NCBI RefSeq assembly: GCF_003123725.1
Contig: NZ_QETA01000003.1
Span: 186,001-250,000, forward strand
DNA: 64,000 bases
Direction: 5' to 3'
Origin: Corticimicrobacter populi
GTDB taxonomy: Bacteria > Pseudomonadota > Gammaproteobacteria > Burkholderiales > Burkholderiaceae_B
In this document: positions 25,721 to 35,696 of the stretch, one piece after another
Position numbering within the stretch: the stretch's first letter is position 1
Layout of the letters: every line of letters starts with the position of its first letter
The notes under the pieces: model-generated
Told to the model about the DNA's origin: nothing
Databases searched by the model: none
What the model saw: only the letters and a program-made list of their open reading frames with translations
Made by a program: the position numbers and the translations under genes

Positions 25721-26446
25721 ATGATCTGGCTACGCTCCACACTCTACGCCCTGTTTCTTGCAGTGACCGTAGTGCCTTTCGCATTGTTGTCGATCGTTGC
25801 ACTCGCCTTTCCGCTCAAATGGCGCTACCGCATCACGCTGGGTTGGCCCCGGCTGGGCATCTGGGGGGCCCGTGTCATTGCCGGTATTCGCTGGCAGGTC
25901 AAAGGCTGGGAAAACCTCCCTGACGGCCCGGCCATCCTGCTTTCCAAGCATCAGTCGGCATGGGAAACCATGTACCTGATCGGCCACATGCCGCGCAATA
26001 TGTGCTTTGTCTACAAGCGCGAGCTCCACAAGGTACCTTTCTTCGGCTGGGGCCTGGCCGGACTGCGCATGATCGCCATCGACAGGGCCAAGGGTTCGGA
26101 AGCATTCGAGCAGGTCGTCCGCCAGAGTCAACGCTGCCTGAACGAAGGCCGCTGGCCCATCCTGTTCCCCGAGGGCACACGCACACGTCCCGGCCAGGAA
26201 ACCCGCTACAAGAGCGGTGGCGCACGGCTGGCATGCCGTACCGGCGTACCGGTCATTCCGATAGCAGTCAATTCCGGTATCTGCTGGCCCCGCAATTCGT
26301 TTCTCAAGCACCCAGGCCTGATCACGGTCTCCATCGGACCGGCCATCCAGCCCGAGGGACTGAGTGCAGAAGAACTCAACGAAAAAGTACAGAGCTGGAT
26401 TGAAACCGAAGTCCGCGCCATGAATCCGGAGCTTTATGCGCGCTGA
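25721..26446 (+). CDS. plsC: 1-acyl-sn-glycerol-3-phosphate acyltransferase
   Basis: A 241-residue PlsC-family acyltransferase with an N-terminal membrane segment (residues 2-25). The catalytic motif reads KHQSAWETMY near 76, that is HX4E rather than the usual HX4D; this HQSAWE form is familiar in betaproteobacterial homologues, so it need not mean loss of activity. Motif III is FPEGTRTRPGQE near 149. It converts lysophosphatidate to phosphatidate in membrane lipid synthesis. It is 2 bases after gmhB and overlaps the next gene by 11 bases. Confidence 0.9.
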   Translation: MIWLRSTLYALFLAVTVVPFALLSIVALAFPLKWRYRITLGWPRLGIWGARVIAGIRWQVKGWENLPDGPAILLSKHQSAWETMYLIGHMPRNMCFVYKRELHKVPFFGWGLAGLRMIAIDRAKGSEAFEQVVRQSQRCLNEGRWPILFPEGTRTRPGQETRYKSGGARLACRTGVPVIPIAVNSGICWPRNSFLKHPGLITVSIGPAIQPEGLSAEELNEKVQSWIETEVRAMNPELYAR

Positions 26447-27287
26447 GTCGCATGCACCGGCCTGCAATACACCGGCCACCGATGCGCTGCCCGCTGTTGC
26501 TGCCCTGCCTCCCGGTGCCCGCTGGCGTGAGTTGCTGTGCGCCGGCCAGGCCATACGCTTCATGCTGCTGCGCTCCCATCGGCGCAGCATCGGCTTCAGG
26601 ATATGCGAAGATGGCCTGAGAATCACGGCACCGGTCTGGGCCAGCCTGAAACAGATCGATGACGCAGTCCAGACCAAAGCGGCCTGGATCACCCGCAAGC
26701 TGTCCGATTGGCAGAACCGCCACGCAGCGCTGGCAGCAGAGCCTGATTGCTGGCGTGCCGGCGGCCATTTTCCATACCAGGGGCGTCCGGTTCGCATCGT
26801 CCTGGCGGCTCCGGCACTGCATTTCAGCAGCAACACCGACGGCCAAGTTGCCATGCCACAGGCACAGGCAAACAGTCTGTACCTGCCGCTGCCTACTGAT
26901 GCCGATTCGGCCAGCATTTGCAAGGCAGTTCAGGCATGGCTGCAACAACGTGCCCGCGAACTGTTCAGCCTGCGCATCGGCCATTTTGAACGACGTACCG
27001 GCCTGCGCGTGCGTCACTGGCGACTTTCCGCCGCCAATACTCGCTGGGGCTCCTGCTCCAGCGACGGCCGCATCATGCTGAACTGGAAACTGATCCATTG
27101 CGCGCCTGATATCATTGACTACGTTATTGCACATGAACTGGCACATCTGCGCGAGATGAACCACAGCGCCGCCTTCTGGCATGAGGTAGGCCAGATCATG
27201 CCGAACTACGAACAGGCACGCGCCCGGCTCAAGCAGCACGACCCGCGCCGCCTGCCTTCTTTCGACCCATCACTGATCAAGGAGTAA
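26436..27287 (+). CDS. YgjP-like zinc metallohydrolase (DUF45/WLM)
   Basis: A 283-residue protein with the metal-binding motif [14 protein letters not shown] near 231-244 (HEXXH plus a downstream His), which defines the YgjP/DUF45 metal-dependent hydrolase family. [17 protein letters not shown] upstream is the other family signature. The substrate and reaction are unknown; E. coli YgjP is described as a phosphohydrolase-like protein. The start ATG 26436 lies inside plsC with GGAG 4-5 bases upstream. It precedes gloA by 4 bases. Confidence 0.83.
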   Translation: MRAESHAPACNTPATDALPAVAALPPGARWRELLCAGQAIRFMLLRSHRRSIGFRICEDGLRITAPVWASLKQIDDAVQTKAAWITRKLSDWQNRHAALAAEPDCWRAGGHFPYQGRPVRIVLAAPALHFSSNTDGQVAMPQAQANSLYLPLPTDADSASICKAVQAWLQQRARELFSLRIGHFERRTGLRVRHWRLSAANTRWGSCSSDGRIMLNWKLIHCAPDIIDYVIAHELAHLREMNHSAAFWHEVGQIMPNYEQARARLKQHDPRRLPSFDPSLIKE

Positions 27288-27291
27288 CACC

Positions 27292-27687
27292 ATGCGTCTC
27301 TTGCACACCATGCTGCGCGTAGGCGACCTCGAGCGCTCGCTCGCTTTCTACACCCAGGTGCTGGGCATGCGCCTGCTGCGCCGCAAGGACTATCCCGAAG
27401 GTCGTTTCACGCTGGCATTCGTTGGCTACGAAGACGAAGACCAGGGTGCCGTGATCGAGCTGACCCACAACTGGGATACCACCCAATACGAAATCGGCAC
27501 GGGCTATGGCCACATCGCTCTTGAAGTCGAAGACGCCTATGCCACCTGTGACCGCGTCCGCGCCCAGGGCGGCAATGTCGTGCGCGAGGCAGGTCCCATG
27601 AAGCACGGCACTACCGTCATCGCCTTTGTCGAAGACCCTGACGGCTACAAAATCGAATTCATTCAGAAAGACGGCCGCGCAGACTGA
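27292..27687 (+). CDS. gloA: Lactoylglutathione lyase (glyoxalase I)
   Basis: A 131-residue vicinal-oxygen-chelate enzyme of the usual GloA length. The N-terminal [20 protein letters not shown] and [30 protein letters not shown] and [13 protein letters not shown] match E. coli-type glyoxalase I; metal ligands would be His 5, the Glu in VIELTHNW, the His in GHIAL and the Glu in KIEFIQ. It isomerises the methylglyoxal-glutathione hemithioacetal to S-lactoylglutathione, usually with nickel or cobalt. It lies in the dense plus-strand gene run. Confidence 0.95.
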   Translation: MRLLHTMLRVGDLERSLAFYTQVLGMRLLRRKDYPEGRFTLAFVGYEDEDQGAVIELTHNWDTTQYEIGTGYGHIALEVEDAYATCDRVRAQGGNVVREAGPMKHGTTVIAFVEDPDGYKIEFIQKDGRAD

Positions 27688-27699
27688 TATCGCACCACC

Positions 27700-28929
27700 A
27701 TGCTGAACAGACTCTGGCTGGCCTTTTTCGTCATTGCGGCCGCTGCCGGCCTGCATCGCTGGCTGGTCCTCGGTGATACGGCAGTCTTTGCCGGCATGGT
27801 CGCCAGTCTGTTCGCCATGGCCAAGCTGTCGGTCGAACTCATGATCCTGCTGTTCGGCACGCTGACGCTCTGGCTGGGATTCCTGCAGATCGCAGAACGT
27901 GCCGGACTGGTCGAGCGTCTGGCTGTCTGGCTGGGTCCGCTGTTTGCACGTCTGATGCCTGAAATACCGCGCGGTCATCCGGCCATCGGCCTCATCACCC
28001 TCAACTTTGCCGCCAATGGCATCGGGCTGGACAATGCCGCCACCCCGATCGGTCTGCGCGCCATGCGCGAGTTGCAGACACTCAATCCACGTCCCGATAC
28101 CGCCAGCAATGCCCAGATCCTGTTCCTGGTGCTCAATGCGTCGTCGCTGACGATCCTGCCGGTCACCATTTTCATGTACCGTGCCCAACAGGGCGCGGCA
28201 GACCCGACCCTGATTTTCCTGCCCATTTTGCTGGCCACCAGCGCCTCGACCCTGGCTGGCCTGTTCGCCGTTGCCGTGGCCCAGCGCCTGCGCCTCTGGG
28301 ACCCCGTCGTCCTGCTCTGGCTGCTTGGCACCGGACTGATCCTGGGCGGGCTCATGGCGCTGCTGGCTGGGCTGTCGGCCACGGCCCTGGCAAGTGTGTC
28401 TTCACTGGCAGGCAATCTGTTCCTGTTTGGCATCATCATGCTCTTCCTGGTGGTCGGTGCCATCCGCAAGGTACCGGTCTACGACGCCTTCGTCGACGGT
28501 GCCAAGCAAGGTTTCGGCATCGCCCGCGACCTGCTGCCCTACCTGGTCGCCATGCTGTGTGCCATCGGGGTACTGCGCGCCAGCGGCGCTCTGGACCTGC
28601 TGCTTGAACAGATCCGCTGGCTGGTCACCTGGCTCGGCGTGGACAGCCGCTTCGTCGATGCCTTGCCCACCGCATTAACCAAACCCTTCTCGGGCAGTGC
28701 CGCACGCGCCATGCTGATCGAGACCATGCAGCATTTCGGCGTCGACAGTTTCCCCGCGCTGGTCGCCGCCACCATCCAGGGCAGCACCGAGACCACCTTC
28801 TATGTATTGGCTGTCTACTTCGGTGCCGTCGGCATACAGCGCAGCCGCCATGCGGTCAGTTGCGCCCTGCTGGCCGATCTGGCCGGCATCATCGCGGCCA
28901 TTGCCGTATGCTATTGGTTCTTCGGCTGA
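27700..28929 (+). CDS. Nucleoside-recognition membrane protein, SpmA-SpmB fusion
   Basis: A 409-residue membrane protein joining two Gate/nucleoside-recognition domains: the first half (LITLNFAANGIGLDNAATPIG near 100-120) resembles spore maturation protein SpmA, and the second half (FGIARDLLPYLVAMLCAIGV, then PTALTKPFSGSAARA near 325) resembles SpmB. About eight to ten hydrophobic helices are visible. In Bacillus the two proteins act in spore core dehydration, but the fused form is widespread in non-sporulating proteobacteria, where its cargo is unknown. Nothing here points to sporulation. It lies 12 bases after gloA. Confidence 0.82.
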   Translation: MLNRLWLAFFVIAAAAGLHRWLVLGDTAVFAGMVASLFAMAKLSVELMILLFGTLTLWLGFLQIAERAGLVERLAVWLGPLFARLMPEIPRGHPAIGLITLNFAANGIGLDNAATPIGLRAMRELQTLNPRPDTASNAQILFLVLNASSLTILPVTIFMYRAQQGAADPTLIFLPILLATSASTLAGLFAVAVAQRLRLWDPVVLLWLLGTGLILGGLMALLAGLSATALASVSSLAGNLFLFGIIMLFLVVGAIRKVPVYDAFVDGAKQGFGIARDLLPYLVAMLCAIGVLRASGALDLLLEQIRWLVTWLGVDSRFVDALPTALTKPFSGSAARAMLIETMQHFGVDSFPALVAATIQGSTETTFYVLAVYFGAVGIQRSRHAVSCALLADLAGIIAAIAVCYWFFG

Positions 28930-28945
28930 ATGGAAGCACCCCAGC

Positions 28946-30130
28946 ATGTCGCGCACTGCCCCCTACCGCATCGTCATCGCGCCTGACTCATTCAAGGAAA
29001 GTCTCTCGGCCGAGCATGCAGCCCACGCCATCGCGGCAGGCATCCGCCAGGTCCTGCCAGATGCCGAACTGCTGTGCCTGCCCATGGCCGACGGCGGCGA
29101 AGGCACGGTGGATGCGCTGCTCTCCGTGCTTGATGGCGAGCGCCGTGAACACACCGTGCAGGGCCCCGACGGACAGCCTGTTCAGGCCCACTGGGGATGG
29201 CTGCCCGAGTCACGTACCGCCCTCATCGAAGTCGCGGCCGCCATCGGACTGGCCCATGCACCACCCGCTCGGCGCAACCCGCTGACAGCCAGCAGCTACG
29301 GCGTCGGTCAGCAGATCATGGCCGCCCTGGACGCAGGTGCCGAACAGATCATTCTGGGCCTGGGCGGCTCGGCCACCAACGACGGCGGCACAGGCATGCT
29401 GACGGCCCTGGGCGTACGCCTGCTGGATCGCCATGATGCCCTGCTGCTACCCGGTCCCGGTGCATTGCCGCAACTGCATCGCCTCGATCTTGAAGCGCTG
29501 GATCCACGACTTGCCAACACCCGGTTCCATATTGCCTCCGATGTCGGCAACCCGCTCTGCGGCCCACAGGGAGCCACGGCCATTTTCGGCCCCCAAAAAG
29601 GCGTGCGTCCCGAACAGGTGGCCGAACTCGACGGTTATCTGGACCATTTTGCCGATATCTGCCATGCCACCCTGGCAAGGGACCTGCGCGACCACCCGGG
29701 CAGCGGTGCCGCAGGCGGCATCGGCTTTGCAGCGCTGGCATTTTTCAATGGCCATTTCAGGCCGGGCGTCGAAGTGGTCGCAGAACAGGTCCGGCTCGCC
29801 GAGGCGCTGGCCACGGCTGATCTGGCCTATACCGGGGAAGGTCGCCTGGACCGCCAGACCCTGATGGGCAAGACACCTGCCGGCGTCGCCCGCCTGGCAC
29901 AACAGGCCGGCTGCCCGTTGATTGCGCTGGCAGGCATGCTGGAAGATGGCTATGAAGCGCTTTACGACATCGGACTGAGTGCCGCCTTCAGCCTGGTGCC
30001 GGGACCGATCACGCTGGAGCAGGCCAGGCACGACGCCGCGCCGTTGCTGACCCGCGCCGCACGCGACAGCGCACGCCTCTGGCTGGCTGGCCGCCCCCGG
30101 CACACCGCCTCCATGGCAAAGCAAGGATGA
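28946..30130 (+). CDS. Glycerate kinase (GarK/GlxK family)
   Basis: A 394-residue type-2 glycerate kinase. It begins with RIVIAPDSFKESLSA, followed by MADGGEGTVDALL, LGLGGSATNDGGTGML (near 138) and TGEGRLDRQTLMGKTP, all family signatures. It phosphorylates D-glycerate, probably to 2-phosphoglycerate, linking glyoxylate or tartronate catabolism to glycolysis. No hydroxypyruvate or tartronate semialdehyde reductase is beside it. ATG 28946 is chosen; an in-frame start at 28802 would overlap the preceding membrane-protein gene. pepP follows after 7 bases. Confidence 0.92.
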   Translation: MSRTAPYRIVIAPDSFKESLSAEHAAHAIAAGIRQVLPDAELLCLPMADGGEGTVDALLSVLDGERREHTVQGPDGQPVQAHWGWLPESRTALIEVAAAIGLAHAPPARRNPLTASSYGVGQQIMAALDAGAEQIILGLGGSATNDGGTGMLTALGVRLLDRHDALLLPGPGALPQLHRLDLEALDPRLANTRFHIASDVGNPLCGPQGATAIFGPQKGVRPEQVAELDGYLDHFADICHATLARDLRDHPGSGAAGGIGFAALAFFNGHFRPGVEVVAEQVRLAEALATADLAYTGEGRLDRQTLMGKTPAGVARLAQQAGCPLIALAGMLEDGYEALYDIGLSAAFSLVPGPITLEQARHDAAPLLTRAARDSARLWLAGRPRHTASMAKQG

Positions 30131-30137
30131 GATACAC

Positions 30138-31520
30138 ATGAGCCTGCCTCCCATTGACACCAATCCCTTCGTGGAACGGCGTGAACGCCTGTTCGACCTG
30201 ATGCATGCCCTGGGTGGCGGCATCGCCATCCTGCCCACGACTCCGGAAATTCGCCGCAACCGCGACAACGAATATCCCTACCGACACGACAGCGACTTTT
30301 TCTACCTGTCGGGTTTCACCGAACCAGAGGCCTGGCTGGTCCTGATCGCCGGCGAGAACAATCGCAGCATTCTCTACTGCCGTGACAAACACCTGGAGCG
30401 CGAGATCTGGGATGGCTACCGATTTGGCCCGGAAGCGGCTGCGGAGCACTTCCAGTTCGACGAAGCCCTGCCCGTCGAACAGCTTGATCAGACCCTGCCC
30501 GAATTGCTGCAGGACCAGCCCATCCTCTATGCGCCGCTGTCCGAACAGGACACGCTGGACCAGCGTCTGCGCCAATGGCTTGCCGCAGCCCGCCAGCGCA
30601 GCCGGGCCGGTTTCCAGACACCTGCCAGGCAACTGGACCTGCGGGTCGTGCTGGCCGAAATGCGACTGATCAAGGATGCAACCGAAATCGACACCATGCG
30701 ACAGGCCGCCCAGATCTCGGCGCGCGCCCACGTCCGCGCCATGCGTTCGGCACGACCCGGCCTGCGCGAATACCAGATCGAAGCAGAGTTGCTGCACGAG
30801 TTCCGCCGTCATGGAGCCCAGGATGTCGCCTACGGCTCCATCGTGGCCACCGGTGCCAATGCCTGCGTACTGCACTATCGTGCCGGCGATACCCAACTGC
30901 GCGACGGCGATCTGGTCCTGATCGATGCCGGCTGCGAGCTCGACAGCTACGCAGCGGACATCACCCGCACTTTTCCGGCCAATGGCAGGTATTCGGGCCC
31001 ACAGCGAGCCCTGTATGACCTGACAGTCGCTGCCGAAGCGGCCGCGATTGCCGTCACGCGCCCTGGTGCCAGCTGGAATGCCGGCCACGAAGCGGCCGTG
31101 CGCGTGCTGGCGCAAGGCATGATTGACGAAGGACTGTTGCAGGGATCACTCGATGGTGTCATCGAATCGGGTGCCTACAGTCGCTTTTACATGCACCGCA
31201 CCGGGCACTGGCTGGGCCTGGACGTACATGACGTCGGTGACTATCGCGAACCGCCGTCTCTGCTGCAAAGTGCCATTGCCGGCAGTGGCCCCCGCCCCTG
31301 GCGCACCCTGCAGCCCGGCATGGTCCTGACGATCGAGCCGGGTATCTACGTACGGCCGGGTGACGACGTAGACGAACGCTGGTGGAATATCGGCATCCGG
31401 ACCGAAGATGATGCGCTGGTCACGGAAACCGGTTGCGAATTGCTGACGCGCGGCGTACCCGTCGATGCCGACGAGATCGAAGCCATCATGCGCGATGCCC
31501 CGCCCCTGCTGACGAACTAG
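30138..31520 (+). CDS. pepP: Xaa-Pro aminopeptidase
   Basis: A 460-residue M24B metallopeptidase with an N-terminal AMP_N domain (FVERRERLFDLM, YRHDSDFFYLSGF) and a C-terminal pita-bread domain. The dimanganese ligands lie in LIDAGCELDSYAADITRTFP, the HRTGHWLGLDVHDVG region, TIEPGIYV and GIRTEDDALVT. It removes N-terminal residues that precede proline. The order pepP-ubiH is shared with E. coli (pepP-ubiH-visC), which supports both names. Confidence 0.95.
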   Translation: MSLPPIDTNPFVERRERLFDLMHALGGGIAILPTTPEIRRNRDNEYPYRHDSDFFYLSGFTEPEAWLVLIAGENNRSILYCRDKHLEREIWDGYRFGPEAAAEHFQFDEALPVEQLDQTLPELLQDQPILYAPLSEQDTLDQRLRQWLAAARQRSRAGFQTPARQLDLRVVLAEMRLIKDATEIDTMRQAAQISARAHVRAMRSARPGLREYQIEAELLHEFRRHGAQDVAYGSIVATGANACVLHYRAGDTQLRDGDLVLIDAGCELDSYAADITRTFPANGRYSGPQRALYDLTVAAEAAAIAVTRPGASWNAGHEAAVRVLAQGMIDEGLLQGSLDGVIESGAYSRFYMHRTGHWLGLDVHDVGDYREPPSLLQSAIAGSGPRPWRTLQPGMVLTIEPGIYVRPGDDVDERWWNIGIRTEDDALVTETGCELLTRGVPVDADEIEAIMRDAPPLLTN

Positions 31521-31539
31521 CGTGAACCCGAAGGTTGCA

Positions 31540-32727
31540 ATGGATACTCCGCTCTACGATATCGCCATCCTGGGCAGCGGCCCGGTCAGCAACACACTGG
31601 CGCAACTGCTGGCCCAGATTGCCAATACGCCCAGCCGCATTCTGCTGCTGCGTGATGAACGTCCCGAAAACCTTGATGCGACAGCCCTGGATCCCCGTGC
31701 ACTGGCGCTCAACCAGGGTAGCCGGGTCCTGCTCGAATCCATCGATGCCTGGCCTGATCAGGCAGCCGATATCCTGACAGTCCATGTCTCCCAGCAGGGA
31801 CGACTGGGCCGCACGCTGATTTCGCATGCCGACATGCAGACACCCCGACTGGGCAGCGTCGTCACCTACAGTGCGCTGCATGAACGGCTCAACCAGTCAC
31901 TGCAGATCACCGGTGTGACTGTCGCAGGTGGACCGCCCGCCCTGATTACAGGGCAGGACGACCGGGGTATCACCATCCGCCAGGGCCAACAGACCTATCA
32001 CGCCCGGCTGGCAGTCCTGGCCGATGGCCAGGCACAGGCCCCTTTGACCGAAGATGAAAAGGAAGCAGCCGCCCGAACCCGTGACTACGGACAGCATGCC
32101 ATCCTCGCCACAGTGCATGCCAGCAATCCGCTCCCGGGCCGCGCCTGGGAACGCTTTACCCGGCAGGGCCCCCTGGCCCTGCTGCCACATCCGCAGCGGC
32201 ATGATCTCTACGCGCTGGTCTGGTGCCAGCCCCAGGCACAGGCCGAAGCCCTGCAGGCGCTTGATGACAGCCATTTCGGGCAGGCACTGGAATCCGCTTT
32301 CGGACTGCGCCTCGGCACGCTGCAACCCTATGGGCCACGCCATGCCGTCCCATTGCGGCTGACCATGCGTCAACGCACGCTGCGTGGCCGCATCGTCACG
32401 ATCGGCAATGCAGCCCAAACTCTGCACCCCGTCGCCGGGCAGGGCCTGAACCTTGGATTGCGTGATGCAGCCCAACTCTCCCTGGCGCTGCGCGACTGGC
32501 TGCGTGCGAATACGCCTTGTGGCACACCCGACCTGCATGATTGGCTGATGCAACGCAAGGCAGACCGAGCCCTGACGATCGGCATCACCGACCTCCTCGC
32601 CCGCAGCTTCAGTACCGGCCTGTCCCCTGCCGAACACGCCGGCGGACTGGCCTTGCTCGGGCTGGACCTGATGCCCACCCTGCGCCAGCCCCTGGTCCGC
32701 CACTTGTTACAGGGGCTGCGGATCTGA
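31540..32727 (+). CDS. ubiH: UbiH-like FAD-dependent ubiquinone hydroxylase
   Basis: A 395-residue class A flavin monooxygenase. The FAD-binding N-terminus is IAILGSGPVSNTLAQLL, and the C-terminal flavin motif IGNAAQTLHPVAGQGLNLGL has Asn in place of the usual Asp, exactly as in E. coli UbiH. It would hydroxylate the benzoquinone ring in ubiquinone synthesis. ATG 31540 is preferred because GAAGG ends 5 bases upstream; a GTG at 31522 is possible. It follows pepP directly. A second family member is at 44048-45214, so the two may share ring-hydroxylation steps. Confidence 0.87.
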   Translation: MDTPLYDIAILGSGPVSNTLAQLLAQIANTPSRILLLRDERPENLDATALDPRALALNQGSRVLLESIDAWPDQAADILTVHVSQQGRLGRTLISHADMQTPRLGSVVTYSALHERLNQSLQITGVTVAGGPPALITGQDDRGITIRQGQQTYHARLAVLADGQAQAPLTEDEKEAAARTRDYGQHAILATVHASNPLPGRAWERFTRQGPLALLPHPQRHDLYALVWCQPQAQAEALQALDDSHFGQALESAFGLRLGTLQPYGPRHAVPLRLTMRQRTLRGRIVTIGNAAQTLHPVAGQGLNLGLRDAAQLSLALRDWLRANTPCGTPDLHDWLMQRKADRALTIGITDLLARSFSTGLSPAEHAGGLALLGLDLMPTLRQPLVRHLLQGLRI

Positions 32728-32760
32728 CCCCCTTTGCTGCAGGCGGGTTAAAATGCCCGC

Positions 32761-33774
32761 ATGCGCATCGGCCCCCATACCCTTCCCAACAACGTGCTGG
32801 TCGCCCCGATGGCCGGAGTGACCGACCGCCCGTTCCGCCAGTTGTGCAAGCGGCTCGGGGCTGGCTATGCGGTATCCGAAATGGCAGCCAGCAATCCACG
32901 CCTGTGGGACAGCGTCAAGACGTCGCGCCGTCTCGACCATGATGGCGAGATCGAACCCATCGGCGTACAGATCGCCGGGGCCGACCCCGAGATGATGGCT
33001 GAAGCCGCCATCTTCAACATCGGCAAGGGTGCCCGCATCATCGATATCAACATGGGCTGCCCTGTCAAGAAAGTCTGCAGTGCCGCCTCCGGTTCGGCGC
33101 TACTGCGCGACGAAGCCCTGGTGGCACGCATCCTGCGTGCAGTGGTCGACGCCTGTCGTCCCTACGACGTGCCCGTCACGCTCAAGACCCGTACCGGCTG
33201 GGACCGCACTTCCCGCAATGCCCCCCGCATCGCACTGATGGCGCAGGAGATCGGCATTGCCGCCCTGACCCTGCATGGGCGCACCCGTGCCGACCTGTAC
33301 ATGGGCGAGGCCGAATACGACACCATACGCGAGGTCAAGTCGCTGCTGGAGATACCGGTGATCGCCAATGGCGACATCGACAGCCCGCACAAGGCCCGTG
33401 CCGTGCTGGAGCATACCGGTGCCGACGCCGTCATGATCGGCCGCGCCGCACAGGGACGTCCGTGGATCTTCCGCGAAATCGACCATTTCCTGCAAACAGG
33501 TACAATGCTGCCCCCGCCCTCTTATAGCGAGATGGCGACATTGCTACTGGACCATCTGGACGACCATTACCGCTTCTACGGCGAATATACTGGCGTACGG
33601 ACGGCCCGCAAGCACATCGGCTGGTATCTCGGCCATCTTCCCGGCGGACAGGCGCTGTGCGCGCACATCAATACCCTGGACTCCTCGACTGCGCAGCAGC
33701 ATGCGCTGTCGCAGTGGTTCGCGCACCAGACCGCACCGCCCGCAGAAGCCACCGCCGAGATCCTGGCCGCCTGA
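32761..33774 (+). CDS. dusB: tRNA-dihydrouridine synthase B
   Basis: A 337-residue flavoenzyme that reduces uridines in the tRNA D-loop. VAPMAGVTDRPFRQLCKRLG at the N-terminus, INMGCPVKKVCSAASGSALL with the catalytic Cys, and LHGRTRADLY are DusB signatures; the FMN site follows in GADAVMIGRAAQGRPW. GCGGGTTAAAATGCCCGC lies directly before the ATG. It precedes fis, the classic dusB-fis pairing seen in enterobacteria, where the pair shares a promoter. Confidence 0.95.
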   Translation: MRIGPHTLPNNVLVAPMAGVTDRPFRQLCKRLGAGYAVSEMAASNPRLWDSVKTSRRLDHDGEIEPIGVQIAGADPEMMAEAAIFNIGKGARIIDINMGCPVKKVCSAASGSALLRDEALVARILRAVVDACRPYDVPVTLKTRTGWDRTSRNAPRIALMAQEIGIAALTLHGRTRADLYMGEAEYDTIREVKSLLEIPVIANGDIDSPHKARAVLEHTGADAVMIGRAAQGRPWIFREIDHFLQTGTMLPPPSYSEMATLLLDHLDDHYRFYGEYTGVRTARKHIGWYLGHLPGGQALCAHINTLDSSTAQQHALSQWFAHQTAPPAEATAEILAA

Positions 33775-33813
33775 CCTGCCTGCGACATCCTTTTACCCGA
33801 ATATCTTCCGATC

Positions 33814-34059
33814 ATGAGCAAGAATCCCAACATCCTGGAACACTGTGTACGAGAAAGCCTGGAACAGTACCTGGCCGACCTCGGCGAAGGTGGAACACCA
33901 CACGACATGTGGGAGATGGTCATGCGCTGCGTGGAAAAGCCCGTGCTCGAAGTCGCTTTGCACCATGCTCAAGGCAACCAGTCCCGCGCCGCCGAATACC
34001 TCGGCATGACCCGCAATACCCTGCGCAAGAAGTTGCTGGCGCATCAGTTGCTCGACTGA
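33814..34059 (+). CDS. fis: Fis family nucleoid-associated DNA-binding protein
   Basis: An 81-residue protein with a C-terminal helix-turn-helix: [21 protein letters not shown] (about residues 53-73), preceded by LEVALHHAQ. Fis bends DNA and activates rRNA and other promoters in fast growth, and helps site-specific recombination. It is slightly shorter than the 98-residue E. coli protein, lacking part of the N-terminal beta-hairpin, as is normal in betaproteobacteria. It sits 39 bases after dusB and 43 before purH. Confidence 0.93.
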   Translation: MSKNPNILEHCVRESLEQYLADLGEGGTPHDMWEMVMRCVEKPVLEVALHHAQGNQSRAAEYLGMTRNTLRKKLLAHQLLD

Positions 34060-34102
34060 TCCTTTTACGTACCAGTTTTCCATTCCCTGGACCGCTAGTC
34101 CC

Positions 34103-35695
34103 ATGAAAATCCAAACTGCCCTGCTTTCCGTATCCGACAAGGACGGCATCGTCGAATTCGCCCGCGCGCTGTCCGCCGCCGGTGTACGACTGCTGTCCAC
34201 TGGCGGCACCGCACGCCTGCTGACCGAAGCCGGCCTGTCCGTCACCGAAGTCGCCGAGCACACCGGCTCACCCGAGATCCTCGATGGCCGCGTCAAGACG
34301 CTGCATCCCCGCATCCACGGCGGCCTGCTGGCCCGTCGCGACGATCCGGCCCACATGGCCACGCTCGACGAACAAGGCATTGACCGGATTGACCTGCTGG
34401 TCGTCAACCTCTATCCGTTCCGCGAAACCATCGCACGCGATGGCACCACCTTCGCCGATGCCATCGAAAACATCGATATCGGCGGTCCTGCCATGCTGCG
34501 TGCCGCCGCCAAAAATCACGGCACTGAAGCCGGTGGTGTCGCCGTCGTGATCAACCCGGCAGACTATCCGCGTGTGCTCGAGGAAATGGCCGGCAACGGC
34601 AACCAGGTGTCGTACGCACTACGCCTGGAATTGGCTGGCAAGGCCTATGCCCATACCGCCGCCTACGACGGTGCCGTGTCCAACTACCTGAGCAGCTTGG
34701 TCGAAGCCGCACCTGTACCCGACGAGCGGCCAATCCGCGAACCCTGGCCACGCATCCTGAACATCAACCTGGCTCGCCAGCAGACCCTGCGCTACGGCGA
34801 GAACCCTCACCAGTCAGCCGCCTTCTACGCCGACGCCTACGTGCCGAACGGCCTGCTGGCCAATTACCGCCAGTTGCAGGGCAAGGAACTGTCCTACAAC
34901 AACATCGCCGACGCTGACGCCGCCTGGGAAACCGTACGCAGCTTCGACACTCCGTCCTGCGTCATCATCAAGCATGCCAACCCCTGCGGCGTCGCCATCG
35001 CCGCCACAACGGAAGAAGCCTACCGCAAGGCCCTGCAGACCGATCCGACCTCGGCCTTTGGCGGCATCATTGCCTTCAACCGCCCGGTCGACGTCGCAAC
35101 GGCCAAGGCGGTAACCGGCCAGTTCGTCGAAGTACTGCTGGCACCGGGCTATGACGGTGCGGCGCTCGCCATCCTGGCCGAGAAAAAGAACCTGCGCGTG
35201 CTCGAAGTCCCACTAGGAGCCGGTCAGAACGGTTTCGACGTCAAGCGCGTGGGCGGGGGCTGGCTGGTCCAGGACCCCGACTTCGGCCGCATCAACCGCG
35301 AAGACCTCAAGGTCGTCAGCAAGCTGGCACCTACCGAAGCGCAATTCGACGATCTGCTGTTTGCCTGGAAAGTGGCCAAACAGGTCAAGTCCAATGCCAT
35401 CGTCTTTGCCGCCAACGGCATGACACTGGGTGTCGGGGCCGGCCAGATGAGTCGCATCGACTCGGCTCGCATCGCTTCCATCAAGGCCGAAAACGCCGGC
35501 CTGTCGTTGCAGGGTTGCGCCGTGGCGTCGGATGCGTTCTTCCCGTTCCGTGACGGTCTCGACGTGGTCGCCGATGCTGGCGCAACCTGCGTGATCCATC
35601 CGGGTGGCAGCGTGCGCGACGATGAAGTCATCGCTGCGGCCGACGAGCGCGGCATCGCCATGGTCTTCACGGGCATGCGCCATTTCCGCCACTGA
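34103..35695 (+). CDS. purH: Bifunctional AICAR transformylase/IMP cyclohydrolase
   Basis: A 530-residue fused enzyme for the last two steps of purine synthesis. The N-terminal MGS-type cyclohydrolase domain carries [15 protein letters not shown] and [24 protein letters not shown]; the transformylase domain carries [11 protein letters not shown] near residue 291 with the catalytic Lys-His pair. Length is typical. One base separates its stop from ruvC, so the two are co-transcribed. Confidence 0.97.
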   Translation: MKIQTALLSVSDKDGIVEFARALSAAGVRLLSTGGTARLLTEAGLSVTEVAEHTGSPEILDGRVKTLHPRIHGGLLARRDDPAHMATLDEQGIDRIDLLVVNLYPFRETIARDGTTFADAIENIDIGGPAMLRAAAKNHGTEAGGVAVVINPADYPRVLEEMAGNGNQVSYALRLELAGKAYAHTAAYDGAVSNYLSSLVEAAPVPDERPIREPWPRILNINLARQQTLRYGENPHQSAAFYADAYVPNGLLANYRQLQGKELSYNNIADADAAWETVRSFDTPSCVIIKHANPCGVAIAATTEEAYRKALQTDPTSAFGGIIAFNRPVDVATAKAVTGQFVEVLLAPGYDGAALAILAEKKNLRVLEVPLGAGQNGFDVKRVGGGWLVQDPDFGRINREDLKVVSKLAPTEAQFDDLLFAWKVAKQVKSNAIVFAANGMTLGVGAGQMSRIDSARIASIKAENAGLSLQGCAVASDAFFPFRDGLDVVADAGATCVIHPGGSVRDDEVIAAADERGIAMVFTGMRHFRH

Positions 35696-35696
35696 G

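Noticed and set aside
27700-28929. Sporulation-related function from the SpmA/SpmB similarity
   Set aside because: The fused form is common in non-sporulating proteobacteria and no other sporulation gene is present.
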